From Streptomyces viridochromogenes (GTDB lineage: Bacteria > Actinomycetota > Actinomycetes > Streptomycetales > Streptomycetaceae), in contig NZ_LGUR01000253.1 of the NCBI RefSeq assembly GCF_001270495.1, forward strand, positions 131,306 through 195,305: DNA of 64,000 nucleotides, given 5' to 3'. Shown in pieces: positions 28,903 to 36,527 of this stretch. A model generated the notes under the pieces. It was given only the letters and a program-made list of their open reading frames with translations. It was not told the origin of the DNA and searched no databases. Made by a program: the position numbers and the translations under genes. Each line of letters opens with the position of its first letter. The first letter of the stretch is position 1.

Positions 28903-29032
28903 TCAGTGAATGGGTGCCTGGATGGTCAGGGTGAGCCTGACTCTCCGTCAAGAGCGCTATTCGGACTCGGAGTTCGCATAGGGAAAACCCTGCATTCCGC
29001 ACTGCGCGAACCCTGTACTCACTCCTCACCCC

Positions 29033-29509
29033 TCACTGCACGCAGAACTCGTTCCCCTCCGGATCCGCCATCAGCACCCATTCCCCGCCCGGCTCCTTCA
29101 GATGCCGCAGCACGCTGGCTCCCAGCCCGCGCAGCCGCTCGACCTCGGCCTCCCGCTCCCCGGCCACCGCGTGGAGATCGAGGTGGAGCCGGTTCTTGAC
29201 CGTCTTCGCCTCCGGCACCCGCTGAAACAGCAGCCGCCGCCCCCGCCCGGTGCCACTGTCCTTGTCATACGGATCGTCCGGATGCCGTACGGCCACCAGG
29301 TCCCGGAAGGCGAGACGAGCGTGGAACTCGACGGTTTGTTCGCGCGGCAGCGTGCCGAGTTCCAGGAGCCGCTCGATGAGGGCGTTGTTGTCCTCGACCT
29401 CGTAGCGCAGCGCGGCGGCCCAGAAGTCGGCCTGGGACTGCGGGTCGGCGCAGTCGATGACGAGCTTCCAGTGGAGGGGGGAGGGAGTGGGTACGGGTGC
29501 CTGTGTCAT
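29033..29509 (-). CDS. VOC-family (glyoxalase-like) protein
   Basis: A 158-residue protein of the vicinal-oxygen-chelate superfamily, in the glyoxalase_6 group. It begins with HWKLVIDCADPQSQADFWAA, continues through RLLFQRVPEAKTVKNRLHLD, and ends VLRHLKEPGGEWVLMADPEG, a pattern of two beta-alpha-beta units. His and Glu residues that could chelate metal are in LHWK, RLHLDLH and DPEGNEF. Substrate unknown. Start at ATG 29509, with GAGTGG upstream. Confidence 0.88.
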   Translation of the reverse strand: MTQAPVPTPSPLHWKLVIDCADPQSQADFWAAALRYEVEDNNALIERLLELGTLPREQTVEFHARLAFRDLVAVRHPDDPYDKDSGTGRGRRLLFQRVPEAKTVKNRLHLDLHAVAGEREAEVERLRGLGASVLRHLKEPGGEWVLMADPEGNEFCVQ

Positions 29510-29576
29510 GCGACCACTCATATGCGGTGCGTGACCGGGCTGCAATGGAATCGCCGGGCGATGCACTCAAGCGGCA

Positions 29577-29660
29577 GCCCGAGTGCCCGCCCCGAGTGCC
29601 GACGGCCCGGCCGACGGCCCGAGTGCCGGTGGCCCCTGTGTCTGCGGCCTGAGCGCCGAC
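29577..29660. repeat. Degenerate repeats of CCGAGTGCCGACGGCC type
   Basis: The gap between the VOC gene and the RarD-like gene contains at least four imperfect copies of a GAGTGCCGACGGC unit (CCGAGTGCC, CCGAGTGCCGACGGCC, CCCGAGTGCCGGTGGCC, CTGAGCGCCGACGGC). No coding potential was seen. Confidence 0.6.
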
Positions 29661-29706
29661 GGCGTCGCCCCGCGTCAGCGGCCGGCCGGGCTGCCGGCGG
29701 CCGGTG

Positions 29707-30663
29707 TCAGGCGTCCACCGCGGCGGACGCCGCGGGCTTCTCCACTGTCGGCACGCTGAGCCCGGCCACCCTGCTTCGCCGCGCGGAGCGCCACGCGTCG
29801 GCCGTGAGCAGCGTCAACGCCAGCCACACCAGCGCGAACCCGGCCCACCGCTCGGCCGGCATCGCCTCGTGGAAGTACAGGATGCCGAGCAGGAACTGGA
29901 AGACCGGCGCCAGGTACTGGAGCAGCCCCAGCGTCGACAGCGGCACCCGTATCGCGGCCGCGCCGAAGCAGACGAGCGGCAGGGCGGTGACGATACCGGT
30001 GGCCGCGAGGAGCGCCATATGGCCCGGCCCCTCCGACGCGAACGTCAAATCCCCCTGCGTCGACAGCCACACCAGATATCCCACGGCGGGCAGGAACTGG
30101 ATCGCGGTCTCCGCGGCCAGCGACTCGACGCCGCCGAGGTCGACCTTCTTCTTGACCAACCCGTACGTGGCGAAGGAGAAGGCGAGGGTGAGCGAGATCC
30201 ACGGCGGCCGGCCGTACCCGAGGGTCAGCACGATCACGGCCGCGAAGCCGACACCGACGGCCGCCCACTGCACCGGCCGCAGCCGTTCCTTCAGCAGCAG
30301 TACGCCCATCGCGATGGTGACGAGCGGATTGATGAAGTACCCGAGCGACGCCTCCACCACATGGCCCGTGTTCACGGACCAGATGTAGACGCCCCAGTTG
30401 ACGGTGATCACGGCCGCGGCGACGGTGACGAGCGCCAGCCGCCGCGGCTGCCGTATCAACTCACCCGCCCAGGCCCAGCGCCGTACGAAGGCCAGCGCCG
30501 CCGCCACGAAGACGAGGGACCAGGTCATCCGGTGGGCGAGGATCTCGACCGCCCCGGCGGGCTTCAGCAGGGGCCAGAAGAGGGGAACCAGCCCCCACAT
30601 CCCATACGCCGCGAAGCCGTTCAGCAGTCCTGTGCGCCGATCACCCTGCGACTTTCCGCTCAC
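29707..30663 (-). CDS. rarD: EamA-family transporter, RarD-like
   Basis: A 318-residue integral membrane protein with ten hydrophobic helices in two EamA repeats. The N-terminus GFAAYGMWGLVPLFWPLLK and the ILAHRMTWSLVF segment are typical of RarD. In the middle, GYFINPLVTIAMGVLLLKERL is a strong RarD signature. The family exports small metabolites; RarD of E. coli is linked to chloramphenicol sensitivity. Starts at GTG 30663. No obvious functional neighbour. Confidence 0.92.
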   Translation of the reverse strand: MSGKSQGDRRTGLLNGFAAYGMWGLVPLFWPLLKPAGAVEILAHRMTWSLVFVAAALAFVRRWAWAGELIRQPRRLALVTVAAAVITVNWGVYIWSVNTGHVVEASLGYFINPLVTIAMGVLLLKERLRPVQWAAVGVGFAAVIVLTLGYGRPPWISLTLAFSFATYGLVKKKVDLGGVESLAAETAIQFLPAVGYLVWLSTQGDLTFASEGPGHMALLAATGIVTALPLVCFGAAAIRVPLSTLGLLQYLAPVFQFLLGILYFHEAMPAERWAGFALVWLALTLLTADAWRSARRSRVAGLSVPTVEKPAASAAVDA

Positions 30664-30736
30664 GGCCCCTCCTTCGCGCGCTCACCCGGCCGCGCCCGCA
30701 TGGCGGCCTGCACGAAGGTAACGCCGAAAGCCCCCG

Positions 30737-30772
30737 CGTGTCATGTCCGTATCGCCATACGGTCATGACACG
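30737..30772 (-). terminator. 36-base hairpin between the NmrA and RarD genes
   Basis: CGTGTCATGTCCGTAT at 30737-30752 pairs with 30757-30772 around the CGCC loop, with one central mismatch in sixteen. It is 42 bases after the NmrA-type gene stop on the minus strand, so terminator is the simplest reading; it could also be an operator for the RarD gene, whose start is 74 bases further. Confidence 0.65.
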
Positions 30773-30814
30773 TGAGGGCTCCGATCGCCCGGAGGCGGGC
30801 CAGGGGCGGAGGTG

Positions 30815-31669
30815 TCAGCTCTTGAGCGCGGCGGCGATCGCCTCGGCGAGCGGAGTGGTCGGACGGCCGGTCAGCCGGGACAGGTCGCCGCTGTCGACGA
30901 CCAGCTCGCCCTTCTCGACGGAGGTGTCCACCCCGGCGAGGATCGCGGCGAGCTGCTCGGGCAGCCCGGCGCCGGTCAGGATGCCGGCGAACGCCTCTGC
31001 GGAGACGGGGTTGTTGGCGATCTCCTTGCCGGTCTGCCGGCTCAGCTCGGCGGCGTACTCGCTGAAGTTCCAGGCGACGTCGCCACCCAGCTCGTACGTC
31101 TTGTTCTCGTGCCCCTCGCTGGTCAGCACGGCGACGGCGGCGGCCGCGTAGTCGGCGCGGGAGGCGGAGGAGACACGGCCCTCGCCCGCCGCGTGGGTGA
31201 CCGCGTTGTACTCCAGGACCGGGGCGAGGTTCTCGGTGTAGTTCTCGTGGTACCAGCCGTTGCGCAGCAGCGCGTACGGCAGACCGGACTCCAGGAGCGC
31301 CTTCTCGGTGCCCCGGTGGTCGTCGGCGAGCGCGGCCGTGAGGCTGCCGGGGGCGCTGGTGTAGGCGAGGAGTGCGACGCCTGCGGCCTTGGCGGCATTG
31401 ATGACGACCTTGTGCTGGCCGACGCGGTCGTTGCCGACCTCGCTGCCGGATATGAGCAGCACCTTGTCGCCGGCCGCGAACAGCGCGTCGAACGTCTCGG
31501 GGGCGTTGTAGTCGGCGGTGGCGATCTTCACGCCGCGCTCGGCGAGGTCGGCGACCTTCTCGGGGGTGCGGACGACGGCGGTGACCTGGTCGGCCGGAAC
31601 CTTCTCCAGCAGCTGCTCCACGACGTGGCGGCCCAGATGTCCGGTGGCTCCGGTGACGACGATGCTCAT
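30815..31669 (-). CDS. NmrA/QOR2-like NAD(P)H-dependent quinone reductase
   Basis: A 284-residue atypical short-chain dehydrogenase. The nucleotide-binding motif is IVVTGATGHLGRHVVEQLL; LLISGSEVGNDRVGQHKVVI and LLAYTSAPGS are the next conserved strands; PYALLRNGWYHENYTENL is typical of QOR2-like quinone reductases. It should reduce quinones with NAD(P)H in the cytoplasm. The gene is divergent from an HxlR regulator with a conserved Cys, 95 bases away, an arrangement known for YodB/QorR control by quinones. Confidence 0.93.
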   Translation of the reverse strand: MSIVVTGATGHLGRHVVEQLLEKVPADQVTAVVRTPEKVADLAERGVKIATADYNAPETFDALFAAGDKVLLISGSEVGNDRVGQHKVVINAAKAAGVALLAYTSAPGSLTAALADDHRGTEKALLESGLPYALLRNGWYHENYTENLAPVLEYNAVTHAAGEGRVSSASRADYAAAAVAVLTSEGHENKTYELGGDVAWNFSEYAAELSRQTGKEIANNPVSAEAFAGILTGAGLPEQLAAILAGVDTSVEKGELVVDSGDLSRLTGRPTTPLAEAIAAALKS

Positions 31670-31734
31670 GATCAGAACTCCTTGTGGGGTGCGTTGACGC
31701 TGTCGCTAACCCTAGGGAGTGCGCTAACTCTGCG

Positions 31735-31762
31735 AAAGTACCCACTTTGAAGTAAGATACTT
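31735..31762 (+). promoter_or_regulatory. Operator/promoter of the NmrA-HxlR divergon
   Basis: Two inverted repeats lie in series: AAAGT-ACCC-ACTTT (31735-31748, four-base loop) and AAGTA-AGA-TACTT (31750-31762, three-base spacer). The string TAAGAT in the second one can be a -10 element for the HxlR gene, whose ATG is at 31765, implying a very short or absent leader. AAGT/ACTT half sites are characteristic of HxlR operators. Confidence 0.65.
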
Positions 31763-31764
31763 GC

Positions 31765-32175
31765 ATGGCAGTAAGTACCGTGGTGGGCAAGTACGGCATC
31801 GGCGAGGAGATGTGCCCCTACCGGCTGGTCCTGGAGCACGTCACCAGCCGCTGGGGTGTACTCGTCCTGATCGAGCTCCTGGAACGCCCCCACCGCTTCA
31901 GCGAACTGCGTCGCGCGATCGGCCGCGTCAGCGAGAAGATGCTCACGCAGACCCTTCAGACCCTCGAACGCGACGGCCTGGTCCATCGCGACGCGAAGCC
32001 GGTCATCCCGCCGAGGGTCGACTACTCACTCACCGACCTGGGCCGCGAGGCTGCCGTCCAGGTGCGGGGGCTGGCGCTGTGGACCAGCGAGCGGATGGCG
32101 GAGGTGGAGAAGGCCCGGAACGCGTACGACGCGCGCAAGGCCGGCCATAAGGCCGAGGCCGACTCCCGCACCTGA
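31765..32175 (+). CDS. HxlR-family winged-helix regulator
   Basis: A 136-residue HxlR repressor. The N-terminal Cys in EEMCPYRLVLEHVTSRWGVL is the residue used for redox or electrophile sensing in YodB, HypR and QorR. The DNA-binding helices are FSELRRAIGRVSEKMLTQTL, with the wing at VIPPRVDYSLTDLG. It probably represses itself and the divergent quinone reductase and is released by quinones or oxidants. The sequence supports the family; the signal is inferred from relatives. Confidence 0.93.
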   Translation: MAVSTVVGKYGIGEEMCPYRLVLEHVTSRWGVLVLIELLERPHRFSELRRAIGRVSEKMLTQTLQTLERDGLVHRDAKPVIPPRVDYSLTDLGREAAVQVRGLALWTSERMAEVEKARNAYDARKAGHKAEADSRT

Positions 32176-32233
32176 GGGTGAGGGCCCGGTGCGCCCATGG
32201 CACCGGACCCTCGATCGCGTTCGAACCCGCCGG

Positions 32234-33313
32234 TCAGCCCACCACGGTCCAGGTGTCCCCACCTGCCAGCAGCGCGGCCAGATCCCCCTTGCCGTTCTGC
32301 TCGATCGCCGTGTCCAACTGGTCGGCCATCTGCGTGTCGTACACCGGACGCTCCACCGAGCGGAACACACCGATGGGGGTGTGGTGCAGGGTGTCCGGGT
32401 CGGCCAGGCGGGACAGGGCGAAGGCCGTGGTCGGGGACGCGGAGTGGGCGTCGTGGACCAGGACCTGCGACTCGTTCTCCGAGGTCACGGTGACGACCTT
32501 CAGGTCACCGGTCTGCGCATCCCGGACGACCCCGCGCGCTCCGTCCGTGCCGAAGCGGATCGGCTGCCCGTGCTCCAGCCGGATCACCGCCTCCTCCGCC
32601 TGCTGCTTGTCCTTGAGAACCTCGAAGGCGCCGTCGTTGAAGATGTTGCAGTTCTGGTAGATCTCGATCAGCGCCGTGCCCTGGTGGGCCGCCGCCTCGC
32701 GCAGCACCTGGGTGAGGTGCTTGCGGTCGGAGTCCACCGTGCGCGCCACGAAGGACGCCTCCGCGCCGATGGCGAGGGACACCGGGTTGAAGGGTGCGTC
32801 CAGCGAACCCATCGGCGTGGACTTGGTGATCTTGCCGACCTCGGAGGTGGGTGAGTACTGGCCCTTCGTCAGGCCGTAGATCCGGTTGTTGAAGAGCAGG
32901 ATCTTGAGGTTGACGTTGCGGCGCAGGGCGTGGATCAGATGGTTGCCGCCGATCGACAGCGCGTCACCGTCACCGGTCACCACCCATACGCTCAGGTCCC
33001 GCCGCGAGCTGGCCAGGCCGGTCGCGATGGCGGGGGCACGGCCGTGGATGGAGTGCATACCGTACGTGTTCATGTAGTACGGGAAGCGGGACGAGCAGCC
33101 GATGCCCGAGACGAAGACGATGTTCTCCTTGGCCAGGCCCAGCTCCGGCATGAAGCCCTGGACGGCCGCGAGGATCGCGTAGTCACCGCAGCCGGGGCAC
33201 CAGCGCACTTCCTGATCGGACTTGAAGTCCTTCATGGACTGGCGGGCCTCGGCCTTGGGGACGAGCGAGAGCGCCTCGATCGTGCCCGTGCCTTCCGTGG
33301 ACGTCTCAGCCAT
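32234..33313 (-). CDS. korB: 2-oxoacid:ferredoxin oxidoreductase, beta subunit
   Basis: Thiamine-diphosphate-binding beta subunit, 359 residues, of 2-oxoglutarate (2-oxoacid):ferredoxin oxidoreductase. WCPGCGDYAILAAVQ carries cysteines of the family; FVSGIGCSSRFPYYM is next; the thiamine motif runs from GDGDALSIGGNH to LLFNNRIYGLTKGQ. The enzyme decarboxylates 2-oxoglutarate to succinyl-CoA and reduces ferredoxin. Start ATG 33313 lies eight bases inside the end of korA. The pair supplies low-potential electrons, which is relevant to the neighbouring NADH-module-less complex I cluster. Confidence 0.95.
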   Translation of the reverse strand: MAETSTEGTGTIEALSLVPKAEARQSMKDFKSDQEVRWCPGCGDYAILAAVQGFMPELGLAKENIVFVSGIGCSSRFPYYMNTYGMHSIHGRAPAIATGLASSRRDLSVWVVTGDGDALSIGGNHLIHALRRNVNLKILLFNNRIYGLTKGQYSPTSEVGKITKSTPMGSLDAPFNPVSLAIGAEASFVARTVDSDRKHLTQVLREAAAHQGTALIEIYQNCNIFNDGAFEVLKDKQQAEEAVIRLEHGQPIRFGTDGARGVVRDAQTGDLKVVTVTSENESQVLVHDAHSASPTTAFALSRLADPDTLHHTPIGVFRSVERPVYDTQMADQLDTAIEQNGKGDLAALLAGGDTWTVVG

Positions 33314-35234
33314 CGATGGCCTCCTTGAGCGCCTTGGCGAGCTGTTCCGCCTTGAACGGCATGCCGTTGACCTGGTTGTACGAGTGGGCGTCCACCAGGT
33401 ACTTCGCCCGGACCAGGGTGGCGAGCTGGCCGAGGTTCATCTCGGGGATCACCACCTTCTCGTAGCTCCCGAGTACCACGCCCAGGTTGCGCGGGAACGG
33501 GTTCAGATGGCGCAGATGCGCCTGCGCGATCGACTCGCCGGCATTGCGCAGACGGCGGACCGCGGCCGTGATCGGGCCGTATGTCGATCCCCAGCCCAGC
33601 ACCAGCGTCCTCGCCCCGTGCGGGTCGTCGACCACCAGGTCCGGCACCTCGATGCCGTCGATCTTGGCCTGCCGGGTGCGGACCATGAAGTCGTGGTTGG
33701 CCGGGGCGTACGAGATGTTGCCCGTGCCGTCCTCCTTCTCGATGCCGCCGATCCGGTGCTCCAGGCCCGGCGTACCCGGGATCGCCCACGGCCGGGCGAG
33801 GGTCTGCGGGTCGCGTTTGTACGGCCAGAAGACCTCGCTGCCGTCCTCCAGGGTGTGGTTCGGACCCTGCGCGAACTGCACGGTCAGGTCCGGCAGCTCG
33901 TCCAGCTCCGGGATCCGCCAGGGCTCCGAGCCGTTGGCCAGGTAGCCGTCCGACAGGAGCATCACCGGCGTCCGGTACGTCAGCGCGATCCTGGCCGCCT
34001 CCAGGGCCGCGTCGAAGCAGTCCGCCGGGGTGCGCGGGGCGACGATCGGCACCGGTGCCTCGCCGTTACGGCCGAACATGGCCTGCAACAGGTCCGCCTG
34101 CTCCGTCTTGGTCGGCAGGCCCGTCGAGGGCCCGCCCCGCTGGATGTCGATCACCAGCAGCGGCAGCTCCAGCGACACCGCCAGTCCGATGGTCTCCGAC
34201 TTCAGTGCCACGCCGGGGCCGGAGGTCGTGGTCACCGCCAGTGAGCCGCCGAAGGCCGCCCCGAGCGCCGCACCGATGCCGGCGATCTCGTCCTCGGCCT
34301 GGAAGGTCCGTACGCCGAAGTTCTTGTGCTTGCTCAGCTCGTGCAGGATGTCCGAGGCCGGGGTGATCGGGTACGAGCCCAGATACAGCGGCAGGTCCGC
34401 CTGGCGGGACGCGGCGACCAGTCCGTAGGACAGGGCGAGGTTCCCGGAGATGTTGCGGTAGGTGCCGACCGGGAAGGCCGTCGTCGCCGGGGCGATCTCG
34501 TACGAGACGGCGAAGTCCTCGGTCGTCTCGCCGAAGTTCCAGCCCGCGCGGAAGGCGGCGATGTTCGCGGCCGCGATGTCCGGTTTCTTGGCGAACTTCG
34601 AGGTCAGGAACTTCTCGGTGCCCTCGGTAGGACGGTGGTACATCCAGCTCAGCAGGCCCAGGGCGAACATGTTCTTGCTGCGCTCGGCCTCCTTGCGGGT
34701 CAGGTCGAACTCCTTCAGCGCCTCGACCGTCAGGGCCGTCAGCGGCACCGGATGAAGGCTGTAACCGTCGAGTGAGCCGTCCTCCAGCGGCGAGGAGTCA
34801 TAGCCCACCTTCTGCATCGCCCGTTTGGTGAACTCGTCCGTGTTGACGATGATCTCCGCGCCGCGCGGCAGATCGCCGATGTTCGCCTTCAGGGCCGCCG
34901 GGTTCATCGCGACCAGCACGTTCGGCGCGTCGCCCGGCGTGAGGATGTCGTGGTCGGCGAAGTGCAGCTGAAAGGAGGACACGCCCGGCAGGGTGCCGGC
35001 GGGGGCCCGGATCTCGGCCGGGAAGTTCGGCAACGTCGACAGGTCGTTGCCGAAGGACGCCGTTTCCGAGGTGAAGCGGTCGCCGGTGAGCTGCATACCG
35101 TCGCCCGAGTCCCCCGCGAAACGAATGATCACCCGGTCCAGCCGGCGGACGTTCTTCGTCCCTGCCGGTTTGCGCTGCTCTCCCACGACGGCTTCGTCGG
35201 CCTGCTCCGCTGGGCTACTGACCTGGCTGGTCAC
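33306..35234 (-). CDS. korA: 2-oxoacid:ferredoxin oxidoreductase, fused gamma-alpha subunit
   Basis: A 642-residue protein joining the gamma domain (RVIIRFAGDSGDGMQLTGDR, residues 36-220) to the alpha, substrate-binding domain (GTYRNISGNLALSYGLV onwards, with YLGSYPITPASDILHELS and the FQAEDEIAGIGAALGA segment). This fusion is normal for actinobacterial KorA. GTG 35234 has a strong GGGAGGT site upstream, favoured over the ATG at 35270. It is the first gene of korAB. A TetR-type palindrome lies 235 bases upstream. Confidence 0.95.
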   Translation of the reverse strand: MTSQVSSPAEQADEAVVGEQRKPAGTKNVRRLDRVIIRFAGDSGDGMQLTGDRFTSETASFGNDLSTLPNFPAEIRAPAGTLPGVSSFQLHFADHDILTPGDAPNVLVAMNPAALKANIGDLPRGAEIIVNTDEFTKRAMQKVGYDSSPLEDGSLDGYSLHPVPLTALTVEALKEFDLTRKEAERSKNMFALGLLSWMYHRPTEGTEKFLTSKFAKKPDIAAANIAAFRAGWNFGETTEDFAVSYEIAPATTAFPVGTYRNISGNLALSYGLVAASRQADLPLYLGSYPITPASDILHELSKHKNFGVRTFQAEDEIAGIGAALGAAFGGSLAVTTTSGPGVALKSETIGLAVSLELPLLVIDIQRGGPSTGLPTKTEQADLLQAMFGRNGEAPVPIVAPRTPADCFDAALEAARIALTYRTPVMLLSDGYLANGSEPWRIPELDELPDLTVQFAQGPNHTLEDGSEVFWPYKRDPQTLARPWAIPGTPGLEHRIGGIEKEDGTGNISYAPANHDFMVRTRQAKIDGIEVPDLVVDDPHGARTLVLGWGSTYGPITAAVRRLRNAGESIAQAHLRHLNPFPRNLGVVLGSYEKVVIPEMNLGQLATLVRAKYLVDAHSYNQVNGMPFKAEQLAKALKEAIDG

Positions 35235-35468
35235 TGAACTGGACCTCCCTCGAGGCGGCTGTCTGGGCATGGCCTTCCCGCAAGCCTTCCCAGGATCAAC
35301 CCTACGTCCGCAAAGGTCGCCCTCCCTGGGCCATTCGCATGACGGACATGGATTTGAGACGGTTCGCCACCCGGACTTGTCATGATTCGCGCGCCCCCCG
35401 GCGCTTTCTTTAAGACGCTCCCCGTTCGTTCTTCGGTTCTGGGCCCCGGTCTCGGCAGACCCCGGTTT

Positions 35469-35485
35469 TCTGACACGGTGTCAGA
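35469..35485 (-). promoter_or_regulatory. TetR-type palindromic operator upstream of korAB
   Basis: TCTGACAC-G-GTGTCAGA, a perfect 17-base palindrome with a single central base. It lies just after the response-regulator stop and about 235 bases before korA. TGACAC/GTGTCA half sites are common for TetR-family repressors. No TetR gene is in the window. Between it and korA a TAGGGT string near 35300 may be part of the korA promoter; that is uncertain. Confidence 0.55.
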
Positions 35486-35488
35486 TAG

Positions 35489-36148
35489 TTAGGAGTTCAG
35501 ATAGGTGAGGACCGCCAGAACCCGACGGTGGTCCCCGTCGCTCTGCGACAGTCCGAGCTTCAGGAAGATGTTGCTGACGTGCTTCTCGACCGCTCCGTCG
35601 CTCACCACCAGCTGCCGGGCGATCGCCGAGTTGGTCCGTCCCTCCGCCATGAGCCCCAGGACCTCCCGCTCACGCGGCGTGAGACCCGCGAGCACGTCCT
35701 GCTTACGGCTGCGGCCCAGCAGCTGCGCGACGACCTCCGGGTCGAGGGCCGTACCCCCTTGTGCCACCCGCACGACCGCGTCCACGAACTCCCGGACCTC
35801 GGCCACCCGGTCCTTGAGCAGATAACCGACTCCGCGGCTGGAGCCGGCCAGCAGCTCGGTGGCGTAGCGCTCCTCCACGTACTGCGACAGCACGAGTACC
35901 CCCAGTCCGGGGTGCGACTTGCGCAGCTGCACGGCCGCCCGTACTCCTTCGTCGGTGTGCGTCGGCGGCATTCTCACGTCCGCCACCACCACATCCGGCA
36001 GCTCGCCCTGGCCGTCCAGTCCCGTGATGGTCTTGATCAGCGCGTCGCCGTCTCCGACCCCCGCCACGACCTCATGCCCACGGTCGGTCAACAGCCGGGT
36101 CAGCCCCTCCCTGAGCAGCACCGAGTCCTCGGCGATGACCACTCGCAC
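35489..36148 (-). CDS. LuxR/NarL-family response regulator
   Basis: Two-component response regulator of about 219 residues. Receiver domain: VVIAEDSVLLREGLTRLL with the acidic pocket, the phosphorylated Asp in VVVADVRMPP, and a Lys in GYLLKDRVAE. The C-terminal LuxR helix-turn-helix is LTPREREVLGLMAEGRTNSA. Start: GTG 36148, five bases after GGAGG, is preferred; GTG 36160 is also possible. It follows the two histidine kinases on the same strand and is their obvious partner. Confidence 0.93.
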   Translation of the reverse strand: MRVVIAEDSVLLREGLTRLLTDRGHEVVAGVGDGDALIKTITGLDGQGELPDVVVADVRMPPTHTDEGVRAAVQLRKSHPGLGVLVLSQYVEERYATELLAGSSRGVGYLLKDRVAEVREFVDAVVRVAQGGTALDPEVVAQLLGRSRKQDVLAGLTPREREVLGLMAEGRTNSAIARQLVVSDGAVEKHVSNIFLKLGLSQSDGDHRRVLAVLTYLNS

Positions 36149-36375
36149 CCTGTCCTCCACGATCCCCGGCCCCCCGTGCCTTGGCATTCGGCCGAGCGTG
36201 CCCCGGCCCTGTCGTCCCTCGCGAGCTCAGTATCCCGCGATCGGCTCTTCCGCACCGGGCCTGTGGATAACCTGCCCGAGGTGGTTCGGATCGCGTCGGC
36301 GCGAAGGGGGTGACTCCGGGGCACATGCTCATGAACCGCTCAGGGAGTGCTTGCGGACAGCCGCGGGGTTCGGGG
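36149..36375. other. Gap upstream of the response regulator, before the repeat arrays
   Basis: No gene seen. Contains CTGTGGATAAC at 36261-36271, a sequence matching the general DnaA box in reverse orientation, and otherwise GC-rich non-coding DNA. The response-regulator promoter, if separate from the kinases, should lie here. Confidence 0.4.
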
Positions 36376-36423
36376 AGTGCGTGCGAACAAACGGGTGTCA
36401 GTGCGTGCGAACAAACGGGTGTC
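36376..36423. repeat. 24-bp perfect tandem duplication
   Basis: Two identical units, 36376-36399 and 36400-36423, beginning AGTGCGTGCGAACAAACGGG. A diverged earlier copy (AGTGCTTGCGGACA) starts at 36346. Confidence 0.9.
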
Positions 36424-36454
36424 CGGCCCCGAGCAGACCGGAGCCGGATCCCCA

Positions 36455-36514
36455 TCTCAGTGGGCCGAATCCCAGTGGGCCGGATTTCCGCGGGCCGAAT
36501 CCCAGTGGGCCGAA
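36455..36514. repeat. Four 15-bp tandem repeats
   Basis: Units at 36455, 36470, 36485 and 36500, consensus TCCCAGTGGGCCGAA; the third is most diverged. Each contains the small palindrome CCCAGTGGG or a derivative. The array ends 13 bases before the stop of the histidine kinase gene. Confidence 0.9.
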
Positions 36515-36527
36515 CCGCACACCCGAA

